This document shows, piece by piece, positions 16,468-25,869 of a stretch of 38,556 bases of DNA. A model generated the notes under the pieces. The model searched no databases. It was not told the DNA's origin and worked only from the letters and a program-made list of their open reading frames with translations. The DNA comes from Woeseiaceae bacterium (GTDB lineage: Bacteria > Pseudomonadota > Gammaproteobacteria > Steroidobacterales > Woeseiaceae). How positions within the stretch are numbered: the first letter of the stretch is position 1; each line of letters begins with the position of its first letter. Where the stretch lies: assembly GCA_028277265.1 (NCBI GenBank), contig JANQGP010000054.1:1-38556 (forward strand). Direction: 5' to 3'. The translations under genes and the position numbers were made by a program.

Positions 16468-19188
16468 ATGATCAAACGAGTCGCAGCGTCGATGCTGCTG
16501 GCCGCGCTGCTGGTATTTCCCGCCGCGGCCCAGGACCTCGCGGGCGTCGATATTCCGTACGAACGCCACGTTCTCGACAATGGCCTCACCGTGTTGCTGC
16601 ACGTCGACCGCGCCGCGCCGCAGGCGTTCGTCAACGTCTATTACAAGGTCGGTTCGCGTGACGAGAAACCCGGCAAGACCGGTTTCGCGCACCTTTTCGA
16701 GCACCTGATGTTCAACGGGTCCGAGAACTACGATCGCGAATATTTCGAACCGGTTCAGAACGTCGGCGGTTCGCTGAACGGCGATACATGGTTCGATCGC
16801 ACGCGCTACTACCAGACGGTGCCGAATACGGCCCTCGATCGCATACTCTGGCTGGAATCCGATCGCATGGGCCACCTGCTCGGCGCAGTGACGCAGGAGA
16901 AACTCGACCAGCAGCGCGGTGTCGTCCAGAACGAAAAGCGTCGCGCCGACAACCGCCCGTACTCGCAGGTCTTCACGAAGATGCTGGCGGGCGTATATCC
17001 GAAAGGCCACCCGTACAGCTGGCCGACGATCGGCTCGATGGAGGACATCGATGCGGCATCGCTCGACGACGTCCACGAGTGGTTCAAGGAGTGGTACGGG
17101 GCCGCAAACGCCATCGTGACGGTGGCCGGAGACATCGATCCCGCGGCCGCGCTGGCCTCCGTCAAAGCGCACTTCGGCGACATTCCCGCCGGGCCGCCGG
17201 TCTCGCATCGCGACGACTGGGTGCCCGAGCGCACGATCAACACGTTCGAGACCTACCAGGACCGCGTCGCCAACCCGCTGATCTTCCGGGGTTGGTCCGT
17301 ACCTGGCATGGATCACGAAGCATCGACACTGGTTGCGCTGGCAAGCCGTATTCTCGGCGGCGATTCGTCGTCGCGACTTTACCGCCGCCTCGTCAAGGAG
17401 GAGCAACTCGCCGTCGGGGCGTCGATGAGCACGCAGCCGTTCGATCTTGCGTCGATGGTCAGCCTCCAGGTCGTCCTGATTCCGGGCGCCGATCCCGATC
17501 GTGTACGCGCGATCGTCGAGGAGGAGCTGGCCCGGTTCTTCGAAGACGGTCCGACGACGAAAGAGCTCGAGCTGATCAAGACCCAGTACGCGGCGTCCGT
17601 CATCAAGGGCCTCGATTCGCTGGCGGGCAAGGCGAATCTGCTCGCCGAGAGCGAGTACTACGGCGGATCGCCCGACGCGTTCAAGATCGGCTTCCGCTGG
17701 ATAGACAACTCTACGCCGGAAACGGTTCGCGGCGCGGCTGCAGAATGGCTGGCCGACGGTTTTCACGAGGTCTACGTCACGATGTTCACGGAGTTGACGG
17801 CGGCGGAAGACGGAGTGGACCGCAGCGCGATTCCCGAGGTCGACACCTACCCACCGGCGAAAGCGCCGCAGGTCGAGGATTTCGAACTCGAAAACGGCAT
17901 CCCGGTGCGATTCGTCAAGCGACCCGGTGTACCGGCAGTCAACATCATCGGCCAGTTCCGAATCGGCTCGGTCGTATCCGTGGAAGAAAATCCCGCGGCC
18001 GGCGGCATCGCGTTTGCGGCGATGAACCGCGGTACGAAGAAACGCTCCGCGGACGAGATCCAGGACGACCTCAAGCGCACGGGCAGCTCGTTCGGGATGT
18101 CGCTGCGCAACGATTTCAGTCGCATGACGCTCTCGACCCTGACCTCGAAAGTCGATGGCGCCATGGAACTCGCCGCCGACATTCTGCGAAACCCGACGTT
18201 CGACGAAAAGGAGGTTGCGCTGCTCAAGGAGCAGTCGATCGCGTCGATCGAACAGGGCAAGACGAATCCGGCGAGCCTGGCGCGCAAATACGCCGATAGT
18301 GTCATTTACGGCGAGCACCCTTACGGCGGCATGCCGTCGACGGCCGCGGATGTCGAGGCGCTGACCGATGCCGACATTCGGGCGGCGTACGAGCGCCGTG
18401 TCCGCCCGCAGGACCTCACGCTCTACGTGGTCGGCGGCATCGAGTCGGATGAGCTTCGCGCCACGCTCGACAGGCACTTCGGCAACTGGAAGCCCGTTCC
18501 GGGCGAGTCGCTGCCCGTCGACGTCGTCTCGGCGCCGCAGCCCGACCCGCAGCCGCGCGTCATCGTCTTCGACATGCCCGGAGCGCCGCAGTCCAACGTG
18601 GTCGCCGCACGCGTCATCGACGCGCCTTTCCAGGACGGCCACACCGACTTCACGCTTGCCGACATGATCTACGGCGGCAATTTCATGTCACGCATCAACA
18701 CCAACCTGCGTGAAGAGAAAGGCTGGAGTTACGGCGTCGGTTCCGGAGCGACCCGGACCGTCGGTCCGCGCAAATGGTGGATCGTCGCGCAGGTGCAGAC
18801 GGACAAGACCGCCGACAGTATTCGCGAGCTTATCGCGGAGTTCGAAGCGGTCTCCGGCGCCCGCCCGTTCACGGCCGAGGAGCTGGAAAAAGTCCGCAAC
18901 GAGCGTATCCGCAAGCTGCCCGCCGTGACCGCCACCGCGAACGGCACGCTGCGGTACCTCGCGAACAACGGCTTGTACGGTCACGCCGACGACTATGTCG
19001 AGCGGCGCAAGGCCGAGTACGAGGCGGTACAGCTCGACGGCCTGGCCGCGTCGTTGACCGACCGCGTCGATCCCGATGAGCTTACGTGGTTCATAACGGG
19101 CGACCTCGAGAAGATCGAGGACTCGGTCAAAGCGCTCGAAATCGGCGACATAGAAGTCTGGGACGCCGACGGCAACCGCCTGCGATAG
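16468..19188 (+). CDS. M16 (pitrilysin/insulinase) family zinc metallopeptidase, two-domain
   Basis: Signal peptide; zinc motif HLFEH in KTGFAHLFEHLMFNGSENYD; second M16 half, about 906 aa. Confidence 0.95.
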   Translation: MIKRVAASMLLAALLVFPAAAQDLAGVDIPYERHVLDNGLTVLLHVDRAAPQAFVNVYYKVGSRDEKPGKTGFAHLFEHLMFNGSENYDREYFEPVQNVGGSLNGDTWFDRTRYYQTVPNTALDRILWLESDRMGHLLGAVTQEKLDQQRGVVQNEKRRADNRPYSQVFTKMLAGVYPKGHPYSWPTIGSMEDIDAASLDDVHEWFKEWYGAANAIVTVAGDIDPAAALASVKAHFGDIPAGPPVSHRDDWVPERTINTFETYQDRVANPLIFRGWSVPGMDHEASTLVALASRILGGDSSSRLYRRLVKEEQLAVGASMSTQPFDLASMVSLQVVLIPGADPDRVRAIVEEELARFFEDGPTTKELELIKTQYAASVIKGLDSLAGKANLLAESEYYGGSPDAFKIGFRWIDNSTPETVRGAAAEWLADGFHEVYVTMFTELTAAEDGVDRSAIPEVDTYPPAKAPQVEDFELENGIPVRFVKRPGVPAVNIIGQFRIGSVVSVEENPAAGGIAFAAMNRGTKKRSADEIQDDLKRTGSSFGMSLRNDFSRMTLSTLTSKVDGAMELAADILRNPTFDEKEVALLKEQSIASIEQGKTNPASLARKYADSVIYGEHPYGGMPSTAADVEALTDADIRAAYERRVRPQDLTLYVVGGIESDELRATLDRHFGNWKPVPGESLPVDVVSAPQPDPQPRVIVFDMPGAPQSNVVAARVIDAPFQDGHTDFTLADMIYGGNFMSRINTNLREEKGWSYGVGSGATRTVGPRKWWIVAQVQTDKTADSIRELIAEFEAVSGARPFTAEELEKVRNERIRKLPAVTATANGTLRYLANNGLYGHADDYVERRKAEYEAVQLDGLAASLTDRVDPDELTWFITGDLEKIEDSVKALEIGDIEVWDADGNRLR

Positions 19189-19191
19189 TCT

Positions 19192-20016
19192 TCAGAGCGT
19201 AACGCCGCCGCCGACGATCACCGTCTGGCCGGAGACGTAATCCGACTCGGGCGCGCAGAAAAGGTAGACGCCGCCGGCGGCTTCCTCGACCGTGCCCGGG
19301 CGCCCCATCGGGATCATGCGCGTGAAGCCCTGGTGCACCTTGCTGGGAATGCCGAGTGCGACCTCGTTGCCGTCGACGGTAACCGACTTCTTCTCATCGG
19401 TCGCTTCGGTCAGGCGCGTCGCGATGAAGCCGAATGCCACACAGTTGACGTTTACTTTCAGGCGCCCCCATTCCTTTGCGAGCGTCTTGGTCAGGCCGAT
19501 TACGCCGGACTTGGCCGACGAATAGTTGGCCTGCCCGATATTGCCGCCCGTACCCGCGACCGACGAGATATTCACGACCTTGCGAATCACCTCGCGCTCT
19601 TCGGCGGCTTCCTCGGCCGCGGCGTTGCGAATGAAGCCGGAGGCGGCACGCAGGATTCGGAACGGCGCTTTGAGGTGGACGTCGATCATCGCATCGAACT
19701 GGTCATCGCTCATCTTGTGGATCATCGAATCCCACGTGTAACCGGCGTTGTTCACGACGATGTCGACACCGCCGTAGGCGTCGATACCGGCATCGATGAA
19801 ACGCTCGGCGAACCCGTCCTCGGTTACGCTGCCGACGACCGGCAGGGCGTTCCCCCCCGCCGCTTCGATCGCGCCAACGACATCGTCGGCCGGTTCCTGG
19901 TCGAGGTCATTGACGACGACATTGGCGCCCTCGGATGCGAGCTTGAGCGCTACCGCGCGACCAATGCCCCGCCCCGATCCCGTGACGTAGGCAGCTTTAC
20001 CTGTGAGTTTTCCCAT
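19192..20016 (-). CDS. SDR family oxidoreductase (3-oxoacyl-ACP/CoA reductase-like)
   Basis: GKAAYVTGSGRGIGRAVALKLASEGANVVVND...VVNNAGYT...ISSVAGTGGNIGQANYSSAKSGVIGLTKTLAKEW; TGxxxGIG and YxxxK. Confidence 0.94.
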   Translation of the reverse strand: MGKLTGKAAYVTGSGRGIGRAVALKLASEGANVVVNDLDQEPADDVVGAIEAAGGNALPVVGSVTEDGFAERFIDAGIDAYGGVDIVVNNAGYTWDSMIHKMSDDQFDAMIDVHLKAPFRILRAASGFIRNAAAEEAAEEREVIRKVVNISSVAGTGGNIGQANYSSAKSGVIGLTKTLAKEWGRLKVNVNCVAFGFIATRLTEATDEKKSVTVDGNEVALGIPSKVHQGFTRMIPMGRPGTVEEAAGGVYLFCAPESDYVSGQTVIVGGGVTL

Positions 20017-20040
20017 GTTTCATCCCTCTCAATCGTCGTG

Positions 20041-20454
20041 TCAGTTGGCCAGGCGCAGCACCGCCTCGCCCGCGAGCTTGACCTCACCGTGCTGGTTCGC
20101 CGCCTCCAGGTCGACATGCACGGTGCCGTCGTCGTGTTTCGCCGAGATCGTACCGGTACACGTGATCTCGTCATGCACGGCGATGATCGCGCTGAAGCGG
20201 ATGCCGAAACTCTGCAGCGCCGTCTGCGGCGCCCAGTCCGTGAGCATCCGGCCCGCATAAGCCATGACCAGCATGCCGTGAGCAATGACGTCGTCCATTC
20301 CGTATCGCCTGGCGAAATCGATATCGATGTGAATCGGATTGTGATCGCCCGAGGCGCCGGCGTACAAGGCCAGGGTCGTTCTCGAGATCGGCTCGACGGT
20401 CAGCGGCGGAACGGCGTCGCCGACGTTGAGAGCGTCGAAGGAGATGTCAGGCAC
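20041..20454 (-). CDS. MaoC-like hotdog dehydratase
   Basis: YAGASGDHNPIHIDIDFARRYGMDDVIAHGMLVMAYAGRML; MaoC hydratase motif (D...NPIH...GHG-type). Confidence 0.92.
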   Translation of the reverse strand: MPDISFDALNVGDAVPPLTVEPISRTTLALYAGASGDHNPIHIDIDFARRYGMDDVIAHGMLVMAYAGRMLTDWAPQTALQSFGIRFSAIIAVHDEITCTGTISAKHDDGTVHVDLEAANQHGEVKLAGEAVLRLAN

Positions 20455-20464
20455 GCTCGACTCC

Positions 20465-20905
20465 TCAGTTCCTGATTATGTAGACGCGATTCATCTTCAC
20501 GACGCATTCGCCATCCTGGTTGTCGACGTCGGTGTCGGTCACGATGAATTCGAGCGCACCGTCCTTTTTGTCGTAGATATCCGAGATCGTCGTGCGATAG
20601 GTCAGCGTATCGCCTGCACATACGTCGCCGAAGTACTCGAAACGCTGCTCACCATGCAGCAGACGGCCGAGTTCCACGCCGAGCAGGTCGAGAATCTCGA
20701 ACGGCTCGGGCACGTCCATATCGAAACAGAATGCCATTGTCGGCGGCATGGGCAGCCCGCGATGGCCCGCTGCCTGCGCGGCCGAGTCCTCCAGGTACAC
20801 CGGATCGGTCTGGCCGGTGGCCCTGGCGAACAACCGGAGACGATTCGCGTCGACGACGGTCGAGTGGCTCGGCATTTTCGTGCCGATCAGCGTTTTGTCG
20901 ATCAT
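20465..20905 (-). CDS. MaoC-like / FAS1-like dehydratase N-terminal-type hotdog protein
   Basis: RLRLFARATGQTDPVYLEDSAAQAAGHRGLPMPPTMAFCFDMD...LGRLLHGEQRFEYFGDVCAGDTLTYRTTISDIYDKKDGALEFIVTDT; 10 nt from the second dehydratase. Confidence 0.9.
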   Translation of the reverse strand: MIDKTLIGTKMPSHSTVVDANRLRLFARATGQTDPVYLEDSAAQAAGHRGLPMPPTMAFCFDMDVPEPFEILDLLGVELGRLLHGEQRFEYFGDVCAGDTLTYRTTISDIYDKKDGALEFIVTDTDVDNQDGECVVKMNRVYIIRN

Positions 20906-20909
20906 GCGT

Positions 20910-23297
20910 CTATTTCAGCCTGGCCTCGAACAGTTTGAAGATGCGCCGATAGCCGTCGAGCCAGCTTTCCGGGTGCACGTAACCGTGGGGGTCCTGCGGG
21001 TAGATTGCCATTTCCCAGTCTTCCTTGCCGAGTTCGATCAGGCGCTGTACGAGCAGGACCGCGTCCTGGAAGAACACGTTGTCGTCGAGCATGCCGGCCT
21101 GGATCAGCAGCGCGTCCTCGAGGCCTTCGGCGAAGTTGATCGGCGAGCTGATGTAGAACGCCTCCGGATCGATGTCCGGCGTGTTCAGGATATTCGACGT
21201 GTAGCCGTGGTTGTAATGCGACCAGTCGGTGACCGGACGCAGTGCCGCGCCGGCCTTGAAAACGCCGGGCGCCTTGAACAACGCGGCGAACGTCACGAAG
21301 CCGCCATAGGATCCGCCGTAGATGCCGACCCGTTCGCGGTCGACGCCGAAGTTCTCGACGAGATAATCGATGCCGTCCCTGTAGTCCTCGAGCTCGGGCA
21401 CGCCCATGCGGCGGTAGATTGCCGTGCGCCAGTCGCGCCCGTAGCCCTCCGACGCACGGAAGTCCATGTCGATGACGACGTAACCGTGCTGCGCCAGCAG
21501 GTTGTGGAACATGTGCTCGCGGACATAGTCCGGCCAGCCGAAGTCCGAGTTCTGCAGGTAGCCCGCGCCGTGCACGAACATCACCGCCGGGTAGGATTTC
21601 GCCGGGTCGTGGCTCTCGGGAAGATAGAGCTTCGAATGAACGGGCTTCCCGACGTGCGACGACGGCACCTCGACGAAGGCCGGCTGCTGCCAGTCGATGG
21701 ACTTGTAGAGATCGCTCATCGTGTCGGTGAGCTGTCGCGCTTCGGCGCCGGGCCGGTTGTCCTGCACGAATAGCTCCTCGTGGCGTCCGTGTTCGGAATG
21801 CGTGATCAGCAATTTCGACTCGTCGGGCGACACGGTGATCGCGCTGTTGCCATCGAGATCGGTCAACTGTTCGGTCCGGCCTGTCGCGATGTCGACACGC
21901 CAGCCTTCGTACAGCCCCGGATGTTCGACGTTGGCCCGGTAATAGATGTATCTGCCCGACGGGCCGAGCACGGGATCGAAGACGACGTGATCGCCCGTGA
22001 CCAGCGGTTTGCTGCGGCGTTCACCGATGTCCTTGGTGTACAGGCCGAGATAGCCGTGGTCTTCCGACAGGAACCAGATCGTCTCGTTGTCGTCGAGCCA
22101 GCCGTGCTCGATGTGGTAGTTGTTGACCCAGGCCTCGTCGCTGAGGCGATGCTGACTGACGAGTGCCTTGTCGTCGAAATCGAGTGTCGCGATCCAGCGG
22201 TCCTTGTTGTCGTTCGCGTGCACGTAAAGCATCGCCTGCGAGCCGTCGTTCGACCACTGCAATTGATAGAACCGCACGCCTCGCGTTTCGGGCGCCGCCA
22301 GGCGGGCTTCGGCCTTCTCGCGATCTTCGCCGACCTCGACGAAATGCTCGATCGCGTTTTCACGAATGTCGGCCAGCGGGTCTTCGTCGATGCCGGGCAG
22401 GGTGCCCGGATCGATCTCGTGCGTGTCGCCGCTCTCGAGGTCGACGAGCCAGATGGCCTGCGGCGCCCGGCCCTTGCGGCCGACGCGCGTACGAACGCTA
22501 CGGGTTTCGACGTAGCCGCTCAGCGTGACGTATTCCGGCATGCTGCCTTCCTTGCCGCCGTCGAAGCTTCCGGCTTCGGTGATGACGAGCAGCCAGCGGC
22601 CATCGGGCGACAGCGCCTGCCCCCGCGATTCGAGTTCATCGCCCATGTAGATGGGGGCGGCACTGAACGCTTCGTCGAGCTCGTAAAGTAACGTCTCGCG
22701 TTCGCGCGCCTCGTCCTCGTCTTTTTCGGCCTCGCGAAGCTTGCGGTACAGGCGCTCCTGGTGCGCTCTCATGACATCGAAGTCGTCGTCGGCCGGGTCC
22801 TTCTCGAAGCGCAGGTTGGTGACCTGTTCAGCGAGGCGCGTCGCCGGGTCGAAGACGAACATCTGGCCGTCGCGCTGAAACGCGATGCGCCTGCCGTCCG
22901 CCATGAACATCGGTGCCGATTCCGCGACCGCCGTCCGCGTCACCTGCCAGGACGTATCGCCGTCGCTCATGAATACGTCGCCGGCATAGGTCCAGGCATG
23001 CAGGTCGCCGGCTTTGCTGTAGACCGTCGACTCCCGGAAGGTTTGCGACCACGACGACTCGGCAATCTGCGCGATCGCGCCGTCAACCGTGTCCACCGAG
23101 TAGAGGTCTGTCAGCTTCGATCCCTCGCGTTTTCGCTCGAAGTAGACGGTTCGGCTGTCGGGCCCCCAGTAAGCATTCCGGGGTCCGTTGCCAAGCCAGT
23201 CGGCATCGGCCATGATGCGCTCGAGTGTCAGGTCGCCGGCGTGCGCGAGCGGTGCTGCAACGATCAGGGCAAGCAGCGTCGTGATCTTGATCTTCAT
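20910..23297 (-). CDS. S9 family (prolyl oligopeptidase/acylaminoacyl-peptidase-like) serine peptidase, secreted
   Basis: Signal peptide MKIKITTLLALIVAAPLAHA; beta-propeller N-domain; GIYGGSYGGFVTFAALFKAPGVFKAGAALRPVTDW catalytic Ser motif; C-terminal DPHGYVHPESW His motif. Confidence 0.94.
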   Translation of the reverse strand: MKIKITTLLALIVAAPLAHAGDLTLERIMADADWLGNGPRNAYWGPDSRTVYFERKREGSKLTDLYSVDTVDGAIAQIAESSWSQTFRESTVYSKAGDLHAWTYAGDVFMSDGDTSWQVTRTAVAESAPMFMADGRRIAFQRDGQMFVFDPATRLAEQVTNLRFEKDPADDDFDVMRAHQERLYRKLREAEKDEDEARERETLLYELDEAFSAAPIYMGDELESRGQALSPDGRWLLVITEAGSFDGGKEGSMPEYVTLSGYVETRSVRTRVGRKGRAPQAIWLVDLESGDTHEIDPGTLPGIDEDPLADIRENAIEHFVEVGEDREKAEARLAAPETRGVRFYQLQWSNDGSQAMLYVHANDNKDRWIATLDFDDKALVSQHRLSDEAWVNNYHIEHGWLDDNETIWFLSEDHGYLGLYTKDIGERRSKPLVTGDHVVFDPVLGPSGRYIYYRANVEHPGLYEGWRVDIATGRTEQLTDLDGNSAITVSPDESKLLITHSEHGRHEELFVQDNRPGAEARQLTDTMSDLYKSIDWQQPAFVEVPSSHVGKPVHSKLYLPESHDPAKSYPAVMFVHGAGYLQNSDFGWPDYVREHMFHNLLAQHGYVVIDMDFRASEGYGRDWRTAIYRRMGVPELEDYRDGIDYLVENFGVDRERVGIYGGSYGGFVTFAALFKAPGVFKAGAALRPVTDWSHYNHGYTSNILNTPDIDPEAFYISSPINFAEGLEDALLIQAGMLDDNVFFQDAVLLVQRLIELGKEDWEMAIYPQDPHGYVHPESWLDGYRRIFKLFEARLK

Positions 23298-23363
23298 CAG
23301 GTCTCCGGTTCCGGCCTGTGTGCATGCGCGCCATGCCGCGTAAAGAGGCGCATAATACCCGTC

Positions 23364-24602
23364 ATGAGTGGATTCATCGATCGGCCGTGCCCGATTCGCC
23401 GGATTGGCGACGGCCAGCGCAATCATTTCTTCGGCTATTACGACAAGACCCCGTGGGACGACCTCGGTCGCTACCTGTTGTCGAACCAGGTGCCGATCAT
23501 GACGCAGGACCTCGACGGCGGCGAGGTCGCCGAGGTCGGCTATTTTGACCTCGAGGAAGAGGATAGTTTCAAGGTCATCGGCTCGACGACGGCGTGGAAT
23601 TGGCAAATGGGCTGCCAGCTGCAGTGGCTCCGGACGCCGGGCGAGCAGCGGATCATCTACAACACGCGGGCGATGGGACCCGAGATCACAGAGTTTCCGT
23701 ACGCCGATTTCCGCGCCAACGTCTACGACTGCGCCAGCGAAGAGGTGCGCGAACTGCCGCTGCCGATCTATGCCGTCGCACCCGACGGTGCCTGCGCGCT
23801 TTGCGTGGACTATGCGCGTTTCGAGGCGACGGACAGGGCGATCGGCTACCGGCCGACGCACCGGCTTACGGGTTTTCGCGCAGCGCACGCGACGACGGCG
23901 CCCGAGCCGGCGCCCGACGACGATGGCGTCTGGCGCATGGACATCGAATCGGGCGACTTCGAACTGATCCTGCCGCTACGCCGGTTGTACGATTTCGAGC
24001 ATGCATCGTCGATGGACGAAGCCGTCCACTGGGTGTCGCACCTCCAGATCGCGCCCGATGGCGAACGTTTCGTATTCGTTCATCGCTGGACTGAGCACGC
24101 CGGGGACGAAACCGGCTTCCTGCATCGACTGTTTACCTGCAATGTGGACGGCACGAATCTGCGACTGCTCGAAAGCACCCGGAAACCGCAGCCGCTCGCC
24201 AATCCGACCTGGAAGGACGATCATTCCGTCATCGTCTGGGGTCCGCACGACGGTTCGATGCATTACCATCTCTACGACGATCGCGACGGCTCCGTCGAGG
24301 CCATCGGCGCCGGGACGCTCACCGAGAACGGGCACATGAGCTACACGAATGACGGGCGCTGGATTTTGACCGACACTTACCCGAACCAGGAGACGAATCA
24401 TCGCAGGCTGTTGCTGTACGAAATTGCGACCGGCACGTGCTACATGATCGGCGAGTTCTTCGCGGACCCGGACATCGAGAAGCACAATCGCTGCGATCTG
24501 CACCCGCGATTCAGTCCGGACAACCGTTTCGTTACGATCGACTCGGTCCATGAAGGCAGCCGGCAGCAATACCTGGTCGACGTATCGGAGCTGACCGGCT
24601 GA
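23364..24602 (+). CDS. Beta-propeller protein, oligogalacturonate lyase/TolB-like
   Basis: IGDGQRNHFFGYYDKTPWDDLGRYLLSNQVPIM...DGTNLRLLES...SYTNDGRWILTDTYPNQETNHRRLLLYEIATG...HNRCDLHPRFSPDNRFVTIDSVHEGSRQQYLVDVS. Fold is clear; function is not. Confidence 0.75.
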   Translation: MSGFIDRPCPIRRIGDGQRNHFFGYYDKTPWDDLGRYLLSNQVPIMTQDLDGGEVAEVGYFDLEEEDSFKVIGSTTAWNWQMGCQLQWLRTPGEQRIIYNTRAMGPEITEFPYADFRANVYDCASEEVRELPLPIYAVAPDGACALCVDYARFEATDRAIGYRPTHRLTGFRAAHATTAPEPAPDDDGVWRMDIESGDFELILPLRRLYDFEHASSMDEAVHWVSHLQIAPDGERFVFVHRWTEHAGDETGFLHRLFTCNVDGTNLRLLESTRKPQPLANPTWKDDHSVIVWGPHDGSMHYHLYDDRDGSVEAIGAGTLTENGHMSYTNDGRWILTDTYPNQETNHRRLLLYEIATGTCYMIGEFFADPDIEKHNRCDLHPRFSPDNRFVTIDSVHEGSRQQYLVDVSELTG

Positions 24603-24606
24603 GGAA

Positions 24607-25809
24607 TCAGTACGCGACTCGACGCGAGAAGAGCGTCAGGAGAATCGAAATCGCCGCGCACAGCCCGAATATCGTGACGAGGTCTTTCGTGTCGGCGCCG
24701 CCGTCGATGATGCCGCCGACGACGTAGGGACCGAGTCCGCCGCCGATCATCGTCGTCAGGCCGTTATAGAGGCCGACGCCGTTGGCGACCTGCGCGCGGG
24801 GAACGATACGCTGCACGAGCGCAAACTCGGAAGCCGTGTACGAAGACACGCAGAACACGCTCAGGCTCAGCAAGGTGACCGTCAGCCACACGATCTGCGC
24901 GGTCCCGGCCATGAAGGCGCTGGTCGCGAGAATGCCGGTGCCGAGATAGCCGATCGCCGCTACGAGCGCCCGGCGGTTCGTCTTGTCGCCGATCACCGCC
25001 CACATTGCGAGACCGAGAAGCGACGCGGCGTAGGGAATCGCGGCCAGGAACGAGAGGTCGGCGTAACGAACCCCGTCGAGCGACGACAGGTAAGTCGGCA
25101 GCCAGCCGGCGATACCAAGCGCAACCGCATTGTTGATGATGCCGCCGAGCATGATCAGCTGAAAGGGTCTCTCGAGGAGCAGGCGCCACGTCGGATGATC
25201 GCCGACGTCGATCGCGCCGGCGCGGTCGTCGAGTTCCGCGGCAAGCGCCGCGCCGACACGCGGGTGGGTCGTAGGCAGGTCGTACACGAAACGCAGTACG
25301 AGCGGCAGGCTGACGAGCACGCCGCCCACGGCGAGGACGTAGAAACCCGTACGCCACCCGTGCTCTTCCATGATGGGCACGAGGACGATGGGCGCCGTCA
25401 GGATGGACAGAAACAGCCCCGACACCCACGTGCTGTTGGCACGGCTGCGCTCGTCCGGTGCGAACCACGAGTTGGTGAGCTGGTTCATCATCGGCGGATG
25501 TACGCCCTCGGAGAGGCCCAACAGAACCCGGCTCGCCATGAAGATCGTCATGACCTGGCTGGCCAGGGCGCCGAGCGCGGTAAACAGGGACCAGAGGAGA
25601 ACGATGACGACCAGGCTCCTGCGTGCGCCTATGCGCGCCGCAAGCGGCGTCAGGAAGATATTCGCGACGCCGTAGCCGGCATAGAACAGGCCCATGAGGA
25701 GCGCGCCGTTCGATGCGGTTTCGGCATCGTTCCAGCCGTTCTCGGCCGCGATCAGCGGCATCGCCAGGGAGATGTTGAGCCGGTCGTAGTAGGCGATCAG
25801 GAACGTCAC
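24607..25809 (-). CDS. MFS transporter (ACS/anion-cation symporter-like); true N-terminus uncertain
   Basis: AYYDRLNISLAMPLIAAENGWN...GLFYAGYGVANIFLTPLAARIGARRSLVVIVLLWSLFTAL...; GTG at 25809 is the only canonical start, but homologous-looking sequence continues upstream in frame to 25869. Confidence 0.9.
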   Translation of the reverse strand: MTFLIAYYDRLNISLAMPLIAAENGWNDAETASNGALLMGLFYAGYGVANIFLTPLAARIGARRSLVVIVLLWSLFTALGALASQVMTIFMASRVLLGLSEGVHPPMMNQLTNSWFAPDERSRANSTWVSGLFLSILTAPIVLVPIMEEHGWRTGFYVLAVGGVLVSLPLVLRFVYDLPTTHPRVGAALAAELDDRAGAIDVGDHPTWRLLLERPFQLIMLGGIINNAVALGIAGWLPTYLSSLDGVRYADLSFLAAIPYAASLLGLAMWAVIGDKTNRRALVAAIGYLGTGILATSAFMAGTAQIVWLTVTLLSLSVFCVSSYTASEFALVQRIVPRAQVANGVGLYNGLTTMIGGGLGPYVVGGIIDGGADTKDLVTIFGLCAAISILLTLFSRRVAY

Positions 25810-25869
25810 GCTCAGCGTGAGTACCAGCTTCCAGCGTTCGTGATGTCCGGATTGCGTGTTGATGGCGCG

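Noticed and set aside
15099-16634. 511-aa minus-strand ORF opposite the NSS transporter
   Set aside because: Low-complexity charged shadow ORF; transporter frame is unambiguous.
16324-18642. 772-aa minus-strand ORF opposite the M16 peptidase
   Set aside because: Arg/Val/Asp-rich shadow of a clear M16 coding frame; no domain signature.
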